64,000 bases of DNA from Kitasatospora cinereorecta. Its GTDB lineage: Bacteria; Actinomycetota; Actinomycetes; Streptomycetales; Streptomycetaceae. This document shows, one piece after another, positions 42,071 through 49,848 of the stretch. How positions within the stretch are numbered: the first letter of the stretch is position 1; every line of letters begins with the position of its first letter. The DNA lies in NCBI RefSeq assembly GCF_024172095.1, contig NZ_JAMZDX010000005.1, positions 434,001 to 498,000 on the forward strand, given 5' to 3'. Both the position numbers and the translations under genes were made by a program. The notes under the pieces were generated by a model, which was given only the letters and a program-made list of their open reading frames with translations, had not been told where the DNA came from and searched no databases.

Positions 42071-42202
42071 TCAGTGGCGGTTGCCGAGGGCGAACAGGAG
42101 GATCACGAAGCCGGCGAACAGATGGGTTCCGGCGATGTAGACCGAGGCCCGGATGAACATCGCCCGGCGCCTGTCCTTCTCGTCGTCGCCGGCGTCGCTC
42201 AT
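42071..42202 (-). CDS. Small membrane protein, DUF6126-like
   Basis: 43 aa: charged N-terminus MSDAGDDEKDRRRAMF then a single hydrophobic helix VYIAGTHLFAGFVILLFALG. ATG overlaps the SulP stop (ATGA) and follows a GGAG (GGAGACCCG), so translation is well supported despite its size. The pattern of an acidic start and HLFAGF helix fits DUF6126. Possibly a small accessory subunit of the SulP transporter; inference from coupling only. Confidence 0.7.
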   Translation of the reverse strand: MSDAGDDEKDRRRAMFIRASVYIAGTHLFAGFVILLFALGNRH

Positions 42203-43989
42203 CGGGTCTCCTTCGTCGTCGTGGTGGTGCAGGGGCGGGGAGCCGCGGGTCGGTTGTCCTTCGCGGTCACGGCGGGGAGCGATTCCTTGAGCCGGCGCCG
42301 GGCGTACTCGATGGCCTCGGGGGTACCGGCGAAGACGCGGTGGTCGGCGCGCAGGGCATCGAGGACGCCGAGGGCGTCCAGCGTCCTCAGGTGGTCCTCC
42401 CGTGCGCCGGAGACCAGCACGAGGATGCCGCGTCGCTCCAGCTTGGCGATCGCGTCACCGAGGACGAGGGCCCCGGTGGCGTCGACGGTGCTGACCCGGG
42501 ACAGGCGCAGGATGACCGCCTTCACCTCGGCGGTCTCCGCGAGCTCGAGCAGGAAGCGGTGGGCGCCGGCGAAGAAGACCGGCCCGTCGATGCGGTAGGC
42601 GACGATGTGCTCGGCGAGCAGCGCCTGTTCCTCGGCGTGGTGGTCGGCCGGGGGCAGCCCCTCGTGCAGCGGCACCCGGGTCAGCGCGGCGGATCGCGCG
42701 ACCTGTCGCAGGGCCAGCGCGCCGGCCACCAGCAGGCCGACGACGACGGCGGTGACCAGGTCGAAGACCACCGTCGCGCCGGCGGTCAGGACCAGGATCG
42801 CGGCCTCGCCGCGGCCGCTGCGGGCCAGCGCCCGCAGCGAGGCGACCTCGACCATGCGCACGGCAGTGGCGATCAGGACGCCGGCGAGGGCGGCCAGTGG
42901 AATGCCCGCGACCAACGGTGCGGCGGCGAACACCACCACCGCGAGCACAGCGGCGTGGACCAGCGCGGCGAGCCGGGAGGCGGCACCTGAGCGGACGTTG
43001 ACGGCGGTGCGGGCGATCGCGCCGGTCGCGGCGACGCCGCCGAACAGCGGGGCGACGAGGTTCGCCAGTCCCTGGCCGAACAGTTCGCGGTCGCTGTCGT
43101 GCCGTTCCGAGACGCTCATCGCATCGGCCGCGGTGGCCGACATCAGCGACTCGAGGGCCGCCAGGGCGGCCACCGCGAGCGCAGCGGTCGCCAGTTGAGG
43201 TACGTCGGCGAGGCGGAGGAATCCGAGCGAGGGTGCGGGCAGCCCGGCGGGCAGGTGCCCGATCGTGGCCACGTCCAGGCCCGCCAGGCCCGTGACCGCG
43301 GTCGCGGCGACGACCGCGAGCAGGGAGAACGGCACGCCCGGGCGCAGCCGGGCGCCGATCAGCATCGCCGCGGCGACCCCGGCGGCCAGGGCGAGCTGGG
43401 CCGGGTGCGGGTGCTGCACGAAATCGGTCACCGCGTCCCACGCGGTGACCGCGACGTTCTCCGCGCCCGGCGCCTTCGCTCCGAGCGCGGCCGGTACCTG
43501 CTGCAGACCGATCACCCCGGCGATACCCAGGGTGAAACCCTCCACCACCGGGGCCGGCACGTACGCCATGAACCGTCCGCCGCCGGCGAGCGCGGTGGCG
43601 ATCAGCAGGACACCCGACATCAAGCCCACCGTCAGCACCCCGGCGGTGCCGTACCGGTGGACGATCGGGACCAGGACCACCGTCATCGCCCCCGTCGGCC
43701 CGCTCACCTGCAGGTCGGACCCGCCGAAGAACGCGGCCAGCGCACCGGCCACCACCGCGGTCGCCAGGCCCGCTTCGGCCCCCGCGCCGGAGGCCACACC
43801 GAAGCCGAGTGCCAGTGGCAGCGCGACGATCGCCACCGTCAGACCCGCCAGGAGATCCTTGCGCGGCGAGCGGCCCATGGTGGCCAGGACCGCTCGGTCC
43901 GGCAGCACCGCGCGCAGCCTGGCTCCCGCCAGGCGGGCGAACGCCGGGAGTGCGGACGGGGCGGAGAAGTCGGTGGAAGTCCCGCTCAT
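42199..43989 (-). CDS. SulP-family anion transporter with STAS domain
   Basis: 596 aa. Seen: RKDLLAGLTVAIVALPLALG and the VSGPTGAMTVVLVP signature of SulP permeases, about ten further membrane helices, and a cytosolic STAS domain (about 475-585) with VILRLSRVSTVDATGALVLG. Substrates in this family are sulfate, bicarbonate or other anions. ATG overlaps the ArsR stop and its own stop overlaps the DUF6126 ATG, so three genes form one coupled chain controlled by the ArsR protein. Confidence 0.94.
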   Translation of the reverse strand: MSGTSTDFSAPSALPAFARLAGARLRAVLPDRAVLATMGRSPRKDLLAGLTVAIVALPLALGFGVASGAGAEAGLATAVVAGALAAFFGGSDLQVSGPTGAMTVVLVPIVHRYGTAGVLTVGLMSGVLLIATALAGGGRFMAYVPAPVVEGFTLGIAGVIGLQQVPAALGAKAPGAENVAVTAWDAVTDFVQHPHPAQLALAAGVAAAMLIGARLRPGVPFSLLAVVAATAVTGLAGLDVATIGHLPAGLPAPSLGFLRLADVPQLATAALAVAALAALESLMSATAADAMSVSERHDSDRELFGQGLANLVAPLFGGVAATGAIARTAVNVRSGAASRLAALVHAAVLAVVVFAAAPLVAGIPLAALAGVLIATAVRMVEVASLRALARSGRGEAAILVLTAGATVVFDLVTAVVVGLLVAGALALRQVARSAALTRVPLHEGLPPADHHAEEQALLAEHIVAYRIDGPVFFAGAHRFLLELAETAEVKAVILRLSRVSTVDATGALVLGDAIAKLERRGILVLVSGAREDHLRTLDALGVLDALRADHRVFAGTPEAIEYARRRLKESLPAVTAKDNRPAAPRPCTTTTTKETR

Positions 43990-44333
43990 GCCCGGTGCGC
44001 CTGCCGGTCCGGCTCGCGCAGCTCGGCGAGCAGCGACTCCTGGTCGCTGATCATCTCGGTGAGGATCCGCCGGGCGGCGCGCAGCAGCTCGGCCACGTCC
44101 GGCGTGCTCAGCGCGTACACCACGGTGTTGCCCTCGCGGGTCGCCGTCACCAGCTGGGTGCGGCGCAGCACCGCGAGCTGCTGGGAGAGGTTCGAGGGCT
44201 CGACCTCGATGGCGGCCAGCAGCTCGCGCACCGGGCGCGGCCCGTCCTGGAGCAGCTCCAGGACCCGGATCCTGACCGGGTGGCCGAGAGTGCGGAAGAA
44301 CTCCGCCTTGGCCTGGTACAGCGGGACCGCCAT
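43986..44333 (-). CDS. ArsR-family regulator of the SulP operon
   Basis: 115-aa winged-helix regulator. Seen: AEFFRTLGHPVRIRVLELLQ, recognition helix region EPSNLSQQLAVLRRTQLV and wing REGNTVVYAL. The protein contains no cysteine, unlike BigR/SqrR-type persulfide sensors and ArsR/SmtB metal sensors, so it likely senses by another residue set or ligand. Coupled to sulP by ATGA. A perfect 14-bp palindrome lies about 50 bp upstream. Confidence 0.92.
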   Translation of the reverse strand: MAVPLYQAKAEFFRTLGHPVRIRVLELLQDGPRPVRELLAAIEVEPSNLSQQLAVLRRTQLVTATREGNTVVYALSTPDVAELLRAARRILTEMISDQESLLAELREPDRQAHRA

Positions 44334-44383
44334 CGCTCAGCCTTCCCGTATGTCGCGCTTCACAGATCCAGCATCTATGAATG

Positions 44384-44397
44384 TGAAGAATTCTTCA
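44384..44397 (-). promoter_or_regulatory. Perfect palindrome, likely ArsR operator
   Basis: TGAAGAATTCTTCA is a perfect 14-bp palindrome 50 bp upstream of the arsR start in an AT-rich patch. A second dyad CTTGC...GCAAG follows at 44399-44415. Position supports autoregulation of arsR-sulP. Confidence 0.6.
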
Positions 44398-44537
44398 ACT
44401 TGCAATCAAAGCAAGTCGCGGTCGACGCGCAGCGGGTCGACCGCGATCACTTGCGGTCACTCCCGCACGCCACCGCGACCCGTTCCATAGCCTCCCGGAC
44501 ACAACACGCCGACACCGCCGTGCAAGGGAGCAGCACC

Positions 44538-44912
44538 GTGAACGCAGTCGACCGGGCACTCAAGGACGCGATGGCCATCGAGGGTGCGCTCGGCGCAGCC
44601 CTCGTGGACCTCGAGAGCGGGATGGCCCTGGGCACCCGCAGCGCCGTCCCCGGCCTGGACCTGGCGCTCGCCGCCGCGAGCCACGCCGACATCGTCCGGG
44701 TCACCCATCGCACCCTCGACGCCACCGACCTCGGCACCGAGGTGATCGAATCCATCCTGACCAGCCTCACCACCCAGTACCACCTGGTCCGCCCGCTCGC
44801 CCGGACCAGGGGGAGCCGACTCTTCCTCTCCCTCGTCCTCGACCGCAACCGCGCCAACATCGCGATGGCCCACCACCACCTGCGCCGGATCGAGGCGGGG
44901 CTCGACGTGTAG
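44538..44912 (+). CDS. Roadblock/LC7-like small protein
   Basis: 124 aa. Seen: MAIEGALGAALVDLESGMAL near the N-terminus, a beta-alpha pattern through LVRPLARTRGSRLFLSLVLD, and a C-terminal helix NIAMAHHHLRRIEAGLDV. The size and EGxLGAALVD opening match Roadblock/LC7 proteins of actinobacterial conservons, but there are no GTPase (CvnD) or kinase partners next to it. GTG follows AAGGGAG. Divergent from arsR. Confidence 0.7.
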   Translation: MNAVDRALKDAMAIEGALGAALVDLESGMALGTRSAVPGLDLALAAASHADIVRVTHRTLDATDLGTEVIESILTSLTTQYHLVRPLARTRGSRLFLSLVLDRNRANIAMAHHHLRRIEAGLDV

Positions 44913-44948
44913 ACCCCGCGCCCCTTTCCTGCCGGGCGCCGTCGACCT

Positions 44949-44971
44949 ATGCTAAGCAAGCGCTTAGTCAC
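44949..44971 (+). promoter_or_regulatory. TetR operator, copy 1 (23-bp dyad)
   Basis: Core CTAAGCAAGCGCTTAG is a near-perfect dyad. The whole 23-bp block is identical (reverse orientation) to the one beside the tetR gene at 52380-52402. It overlaps TATGCT (44948-44953), a likely -10, and lies 26 bp before the kinase ATG, so binding would block transcription. Confidence 0.8.
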
Positions 44972-44996
44972 CACCGGTCGACCCTGCGAGGAACCC

Positions 44997-46025
44997 ATGA
45001 CCGACACCCCCGAGGCGCCGCCCGGCCTCGACCCCGTCCGCCTGCGCGAGCACCTGGACGCCGTACGGCCCGGCCTGGTGGCCGGCCCGCTGCGCGCCCG
45101 GCTGTTCCAGGGCGGCAGGTCCAATCTGACCTATCTGGTCGAGGACGGACAGCACGCCTGGGTGCTCCGCCGGCCACCCCTCGGCCACGTCCTGGCCACC
45201 GCCCACGACATGGCCCGCGAGTACCGGGTGCTCGGCGCCCTGCACCCCACCCGGGTGCCGGTGCCCGAACCGCTGCTCCTGGTCGAGGACGACACGGTGC
45301 TCGGCGCGCCGTTCTACCTGATGGAGTACGTGCCGGGCACCGCGCACCGCGAGGCCGCCGCGCTGGCCGCGCTCGGCGAGCAGCGCGTCCACGCCCTCGG
45401 CATCCACCTGGTCGACACCCTGATCGAGCTGCACGGCGTGGACCCCGACGCGGTCGGACTGGCCGGATTCGGCCGCCCCGAAGGCTTCCTGGAGCGCCAG
45501 CTGCGCCGCTGGGGCAAGCAGCTGGACGCCTCCCGCAGCCGCGAGGTGGCCGGCATCGACGAGCTGCACGAGCGGCTCGCCAAGTCCCTCCCCGCCTCCC
45601 CCGCGCCCGCCCTGGTGCACGGCGACTACCGGCTGGACAACGTCCTGGTCGGCGAGGACGACCGGATCCGCGCGGTGCTGGACTGGGAGATGTCCACCGT
45701 CGGCGACCCGCTCACCGACCTCGGCCTGCTGGTGATGTACACCGAACTGGCCCGCCGCTTCGACGGCATCCTGCCGGGCGCCGCCCTCGCCCCCGGCTTC
45801 CCCACCACCGCCGAACTGGTCGCCCGCTACACCAAGGGCTCCGGGCGGGACGTCTCCGGGCTCGGCTGGTACGTCGGCTTCGCCTCGTTCAAGCTCGCCG
45901 TGGTGCTGGAGGGCATCCACCTGCGGCACAGCCAGGGCCGCACGGTCGGCCCCGGCTTCGACCGGATCGGCGAACTGGTGCCCGCCTTCGTGCAGTTCGG
46001 CCTCGACGCGATCAAGGAGCAGTGA
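44997..46025 (+). CDS. ACAD10/11-type phosphotransferase (hydroxyacyl-CoA kinase-like)
   Basis: 342-aa APH-fold kinase resembling the kinase half of human ACAD10/ACAD11 and Pseudomonas LvaA, which phosphorylate hydroxyacyl-CoA so a dehydrogenase-fold partner can eliminate phosphate. Seen: FQGGRSNLTYLVEDG (nucleotide loop), RRPPLGHVLATAHDMAREY (family hallmark), catalytic HGDYRLDN (Asp210, Asn215) and LDWEMSTVGDP. First gene of the four-gene operon under the TetR dyad; its stop overlaps the next start (GTGA), which encodes an ACAD11-like dehydrogenase. The reaction assignment is by homology. Confidence 0.85.
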   Translation: MTDTPEAPPGLDPVRLREHLDAVRPGLVAGPLRARLFQGGRSNLTYLVEDGQHAWVLRRPPLGHVLATAHDMAREYRVLGALHPTRVPVPEPLLLVEDDTVLGAPFYLMEYVPGTAHREAAALAALGEQRVHALGIHLVDTLIELHGVDPDAVGLAGFGRPEGFLERQLRRWGKQLDASRSREVAGIDELHERLAKSLPASPAPALVHGDYRLDNVLVGEDDRIRAVLDWEMSTVGDPLTDLGLLVMYTELARRFDGILPGAALAPGFPTTAELVARYTKGSGRDVSGLGWYVGFASFKLAVVLEGIHLRHSQGRTVGPGFDRIGELVPAFVQFGLDAIKEQ

Positions 46026-47245
46026 CCGTGGACTTCGCCTTCGACGCCCGCACCGAGGAGCTGCGCTCCCGGCTGCTCGACTTCATGGACGAGTTCGTGC
46101 ACCCCGCCGAGCCGGTGCTCGCCGCCCAGCTCGCCGACCCCGACCGGGTCCCGTGGACCATCCCGCCCGTGGTCGGCGAGCTGAAGGCCGCCGCCAAGGA
46201 GCGCGGCCTGTGGAACCTCTTCCTCCCCGGCGAGGAGGGCGCGGGCCTGACCAACCTCCAGTACGCGCCGCTCGCCGAGATCACCGGCCGCTCGGTGCTG
46301 CTCGCCCCGCCCGCCCTCAACTGCGCCGCCCCCGACACCGGGAACATGGAAGTGCTCGCCCAGTTCGGCGACGAGGCGCAGAAGAAGCAGTGGCTCCAGC
46401 CGCTGCTGGAAGGCTCGATCCGGTCCGCCTTCGCGATGACCGAACCCGACGTGGCCTCCTCCGACGCCACCAACATCACCACCCGGATCGAGCGCGACGG
46501 CGACGAGTACGTGGTCAACGGCCGCAAGTGGTACATCACCGGCGCGATGAACCCCGAGTGCCGGATCCTCATCGTGATGGGCAAGACCGACCCCGGCGCA
46601 CCCGCCCACCGCCAGCAGTCGATGATCCTGGTGCCGCGCGACAGCCCCGGCGTCACCGTGGTCCGCGGGATGACCGTCTTCGGCTACGAGGACTCCGACC
46701 ACGGCGGGCACGCCGAGATCCGCTTCGAGGACGTCCGGGTGCCGGCCGCCAACCTGATCGGCGAGGAGGGCTCCGGCTTCGCCATTGCCCAGGCCCGCCT
46801 CGGCCCTGGCCGGATCCACCACTGCATGCGGGCCATCGGCGTCGCCGAGCGCGCCCTGGAACTGATGTGCCGCCGGGCCTCCGAACGGATCGCCTTCGGC
46901 CGCCCGCTGGCCGACCAGGGCGTGGTCCAGGAGTGGATCGCCGAATCCCGGGTGCGGATCGAACAGGCCAGGCTGCTGGTGCTCAAGACCGCCTGGCTGA
47001 TGGACACCGTCGGCAACCGCGGCGCCCACACCGAGATCCAGGCCATCAAGATCGCCGTACCGTCCGCCGTCGAATGGATCCTCGACAAGGCCGTCCAGGC
47101 GCACGGCGCCGCCGGCGTCAGCCAGGACACCGTCCTCGCCCAGCTCTGGGCCGGCAACCGCACCCTGCGGCTCGCCGACGGCCCGGACGAGGTGCACCGG
47201 CGGTCCCTCGCCCGGCGCGAACTGCGCCGCTACCAGGAGAAGTAG
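46022..47245 (+). CDS. ACAD11-like acyl-CoA dehydrogenase
   Basis: 407 aa. Seen: AMTEPDVASSDATNI, NGRKWYITGAMNPECRILIV, MTVFGYEDSDHGGHAEI and ARLGPGRIHHCMRAIG, blocks that I recall as characteristic of the ACAD10/11 dehydrogenase domain. Coupled to the kinase gene by GTGA, as though the eukaryotic fusion were split into two polypeptides. Expected to act on a phosphorylated 4-hydroxyacyl-CoA or to dehydrogenate a long-chain acyl-CoA; inference from family. GTG at 46028 is an alternative start. Confidence 0.9.
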   Translation: MTVDFAFDARTEELRSRLLDFMDEFVHPAEPVLAAQLADPDRVPWTIPPVVGELKAAAKERGLWNLFLPGEEGAGLTNLQYAPLAEITGRSVLLAPPALNCAAPDTGNMEVLAQFGDEAQKKQWLQPLLEGSIRSAFAMTEPDVASSDATNITTRIERDGDEYVVNGRKWYITGAMNPECRILIVMGKTDPGAPAHRQQSMILVPRDSPGVTVVRGMTVFGYEDSDHGGHAEIRFEDVRVPAANLIGEEGSGFAIAQARLGPGRIHHCMRAIGVAERALELMCRRASERIAFGRPLADQGVVQEWIAESRVRIEQARLLVLKTAWLMDTVGNRGAHTEIQAIKIAVPSAVEWILDKAVQAHGAAGVSQDTVLAQLWAGNRTLRLADGPDEVHRRSLARRELRRYQEK

Positions 47246-47257
47246 GGAAGGCCGAGC

Positions 47258-48436
47258 ATGGAACAGACCGACGTGAGGGAACGGGTCGCCCGGCTGCTCG
47301 CCGAGCACGACCCCGCCCGCACCGACCGGCTCGCCTTCCTGCGGGCCCGCTTCGACGCCGGCCTCGCCTGGGTGCACTTCCCGGTCGGCCTCGGCGGACT
47401 CGCCGCACCGCGCGCCCACCAGGTGCTGGTCGACGAGGAGTTGGCCGCCGCCGGCGCGCCCGACAACGACCCCCGCCGGATCGGCATCGGCCTCGGCATG
47501 GCCGCCCCGACCGTCCTGCGCTACGGCACCGAGGAGCAGCAGCACCGCTTCCTGCGCCCGCTGTGGACCGGCGAGGAGGTCTGGTGCCAGCTGTTCAGCG
47601 AGCCCGGCGCCGGCTCCGACCTGGCCGCCCTCGCCACCCGGGCCGTCCGCGACGGCGACGGGTGGGTGGTCAACGGCCAGAAGGTGTGGACCTCCAGCGC
47701 CCACACCGCCCGCTGGGCCATCCTGGTCGCCCGCACCGACCCCGACGTGCCCAAGCACGCCGGTATCACCTACTTCGTCTGCGACATGACCGACCCGGGC
47801 GTGGAGGTCCGGCCGCTGCGCCAGATCACCGGCGAGGCCGAGTTCAACGAGGTCTTCCTCACCGACGTACGGATCCCCGACACCCACCGGCTCGGCCCGG
47901 TCGGCGACGGCTGGCGGGTCGCCCAGACCACCCTCAACAACGAGCGGGTGGCCATCGGCGGCCAGGCGATGCCCCGCGAGGGCGGCATGATCGGCGTGGT
48001 CGCCCGCACCTGGCGCGACCACCCCGAACTGCGCACCCCCGACCTCCACCAGCGCCTGCTGGGGAGCTGGGTCGACGCCGAGGTCGCCCGGCTCACCGGC
48101 GAACGGCTGCGCCAGCAACTCGCCTCCGGCCAACCGGGACCGGAGGGCGCCGCGATGAAGCTCTCCTTCGCCCGACTGGCCCAGGAACTGAGCGGCCTCG
48201 AGGTCGAACTGCTCGGCGAGGACGGCCTCGAGTACGACGACTGGTCCATGCGCCGGCCCGAGATCGTCGACTTCACCGGCCGCGAGGCCGGCTACCGCTA
48301 CCTGCGCGCCAAGGGCAACTCCATCGAGGGCGGCACCTCGGAGATCCTGCGCAACATCATCGCCGAGCGGGTGCTCGGGCTGCCGGCCGAGCCGCGCGGC
48401 GACAAGGACCTGCCGTGGAAGGAGCTGCCGCGATGA
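47258..48436 (+). CDS. Acyl-CoA dehydrogenase (FadE-type), first of a pair
   Basis: 392 aa. Seen: CQLFSEPGAGSDLA (FAD site), VNGQKVWTSSAH, and the C-terminal NSIEGGTSEILRNIIAERVLG with the FAD/CoA contacts. Adjacent, coupled acyl-CoA dehydrogenase genes in actinobacteria often encode alpha2beta2 heterotetramers used on bulky side chains such as sterol CoA esters; this and the next gene fit that, with an ATGA overlap. Starts 12 bp after the previous stop. Confidence 0.92.
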   Translation: MEQTDVRERVARLLAEHDPARTDRLAFLRARFDAGLAWVHFPVGLGGLAAPRAHQVLVDEELAAAGAPDNDPRRIGIGLGMAAPTVLRYGTEEQQHRFLRPLWTGEEVWCQLFSEPGAGSDLAALATRAVRDGDGWVVNGQKVWTSSAHTARWAILVARTDPDVPKHAGITYFVCDMTDPGVEVRPLRQITGEAEFNEVFLTDVRIPDTHRLGPVGDGWRVAQTTLNNERVAIGGQAMPREGGMIGVVARTWRDHPELRTPDLHQRLLGSWVDAEVARLTGERLRQQLASGQPGPEGAAMKLSFARLAQELSGLEVELLGEDGLEYDDWSMRRPEIVDFTGREAGYRYLRAKGNSIEGGTSEILRNIIAERVLGLPAEPRGDKDLPWKELPR

Positions 48437-49542
48437 GTGGTGAGGTGGATCTGCTGTACTCCGAGGTCGAGGAGGAGCTGCGGGCGAGCGTACGGGCCCT
48501 GCTGGCGCGGAAGGCGTCGGCGGAGGCGGTGCTCGGCCGCTGCGAGTCGGCCGAGCCGTACGACCCGGCGCTGTGGCGGGCCCTCGCCGCGGACCTCGGT
48601 CTCGCCGGACTCGCCGTCCCGGAGGCGGACGGCGGGGCGGGCGCCGGCTGGCGCGAAGTCGCCGTGGTGATGGAGGAGTTGGGGCGCAGCGCGGCGCCGG
48701 TGCCGTACCTCGGCGGTGCGGTGCTGGGCACCGCGGCGCTGCTGGCGGCCGGTGGCGGCGGACTGCTGCCCGATGTCGCCGGCGGGCGGCGGGTGGCGGT
48801 GCTCGCCGTCCCGCTGACCAGCGGTCCGGGCGCCGCCCTCCCGGCGACGGTGGCCGCGGACGGCGCCGGGGTGCTGCGGGGGCGGGTGACGTCGGTGGCC
48901 GATGCCCTCGTCGCGGACGTGCTCCTGGTTCCGGCCCGGGACGCGGACGGGGTCGCCGGGCTGTACGCCGTGGCGGCGGGCGACGTGGAGATCGTCCGGC
49001 GGACGTCGCTGGACCTGACCCGGCCGGTGGCGCACGTGCTGCTGGACGGCGCGCACGGGCAGTTGGTCGCGGCCGGGGAACTCGCGGAGGCCGCGGTACG
49101 GCGGGCGCTGCTGGTCGGGGCCGGGATGCTCGCCTCCGAGCAACTGGGCATCGCGGAGTGGTGCCTGGCGACGACCGTCGCGTACGTGAGGGAGCGGCGG
49201 CAGTTCGGCCGGGCGGTGGGGTCGTTCCAGGCGCTGAAGCACCGGCTGGCGGACCTGTGGCTGGAGGTGGTCGGCGCGCGGGCGGCGGCGCGGTACGCGG
49301 CCGCCACGCTGGCGGCCGACGATCCGGACGCGGAGGTCGCCGTGGCGGTGGCGCAGGCGTACTGCGGGGCGCTCGCGGTGCGGGCCGCAGAGGAGTGCAT
49401 CCAGCTCCACGGCGGCATCGGGATGACCTGGGAGCACCCGGCCCACCTCTACCTCAAGCGCGCCAAGGCCGACCAACTGGCCTTGGGCACCCCGGGCCAC
49501 CACCGGGCCGAACTCGGCCGACTGGTCGGGGTTCACATGTAG
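48433..49542 (+). CDS. Acyl-CoA dehydrogenase (FadE-type), second of a pair
   Basis: 369 aa, more divergent. Seen: LGLAGLAVPEADGGAGAGW, VRERRQFGRAVGSFQALKH and CIQLHGGIGMTWEHPAHLYL near the C-terminus. The central region is Ala/Val-rich and lacks the typical EPGAGSD motif, consistent with the partner subunit of a heteromer whose FAD is shared. The last roughly 70 bp of the gene have a decayed second copy downstream (49703-49766). Last gene of the operon; a long inverted repeat begins at its stop. Confidence 0.9.
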   Translation: MSGEVDLLYSEVEEELRASVRALLARKASAEAVLGRCESAEPYDPALWRALAADLGLAGLAVPEADGGAGAGWREVAVVMEELGRSAAPVPYLGGAVLGTAALLAAGGGGLLPDVAGGRRVAVLAVPLTSGPGAALPATVAADGAGVLRGRVTSVADALVADVLLVPARDADGVAGLYAVAAGDVEIVRRTSLDLTRPVAHVLLDGAHGQLVAAGELAEAAVRRALLVGAGMLASEQLGIAEWCLATTVAYVRERRQFGRAVGSFQALKHRLADLWLEVVGARAAARYAAATLAADDPDAEVAVAVAQAYCGALAVRAAEECIQLHGGIGMTWEHPAHLYLKRAKADQLALGTPGHHRAELGRLVGVHM

Positions 49543-49616
49543 GGGGCGCGAAGAACTGCGCGACCGGCCACATGCTCAGGTAGAGCGATGGCTGGTCGCG
49601 CAGTTCCCCGCGCCCC
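49543..49616. repeat. Long inverted repeat element, unit 1
   Basis: Arms 49543-49565 and 49594-49616 match at 21 of 23 positions around a 28-nt loop. Starts directly after the acyl-CoA dehydrogenase stop and probably also terminates it. Related to units 2 and 3. Confidence 0.85.
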
Positions 49617-49625
49617 TGAATTCGT

Positions 49626-49686
49626 GGTCGGCGAGAACTGCGAAGCCGGCCGCTCCCGTGGTCGGCCTCGCAGTTCCCCGAGCCCC
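49626..49686. repeat. Inverted repeat element, unit 2 (diverged)
   Basis: A weaker hairpin with the shared core GAACTGCGA...TCGCAGTTC (left arm 49626-49651, right arm 49660-49686). A different subfamily: arm sequences differ from units 1 and 3 by several compensated bases. Confidence 0.7.
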
Positions 49687-49702
49687 GGTGGTTGCCCTAG
49701 CC

Positions 49703-49766
49703 GACCAGTTGGCCCTGGGCACGCCGGGAGCGGCTCGGCCGACTGGTCGGGGTTCACATGTAGGGG
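49703..49766 (+). pseudogene. Decayed copy of the acyl-CoA dehydrogenase 3' end
   Basis: 49703-49728 and 49734-49766 repeat the gene's codons 346 to the stop (49471-49496 and 49513-49545). The copy carries an 11-nt internal deletion and a frameshift, but the base differences in the first block are all synonymous, ending with the same VGVHM-stop. It reads as the tail of an orthologous allele, not a recent duplicate. Confidence 0.7.
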
Positions 49767-49836
49767 CGCGAGGAACTGCGCGACCGACCATCGCTCTACC
49801 TCGGCGTATGGCTGGTCGCGCAGTTCCTCGCGCCCC
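49763..49836. repeat. Long inverted repeat element, unit 3 (perfect)
   Basis: Arms 49763-49785 and 49814-49836 are exact complements over 23 bp with a 28-nt loop. Its loop is the near reverse complement of the unit 1 loop, so unit 3 is unit 1 inverted. It ends 13 bp from the stop of the convergent oxidoreductase gene and can terminate both operons. Confidence 0.9.
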
Positions 49837-49848
49837 TGGTGGTTGCCC

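Noticed and set aside
49543..49848. Repeated hairpins considered as a CRISPR array
   Set aside because: Only three units, irregular spacing, strong internal dyads, no cas genes, and unit 3 is an inversion of unit 1.
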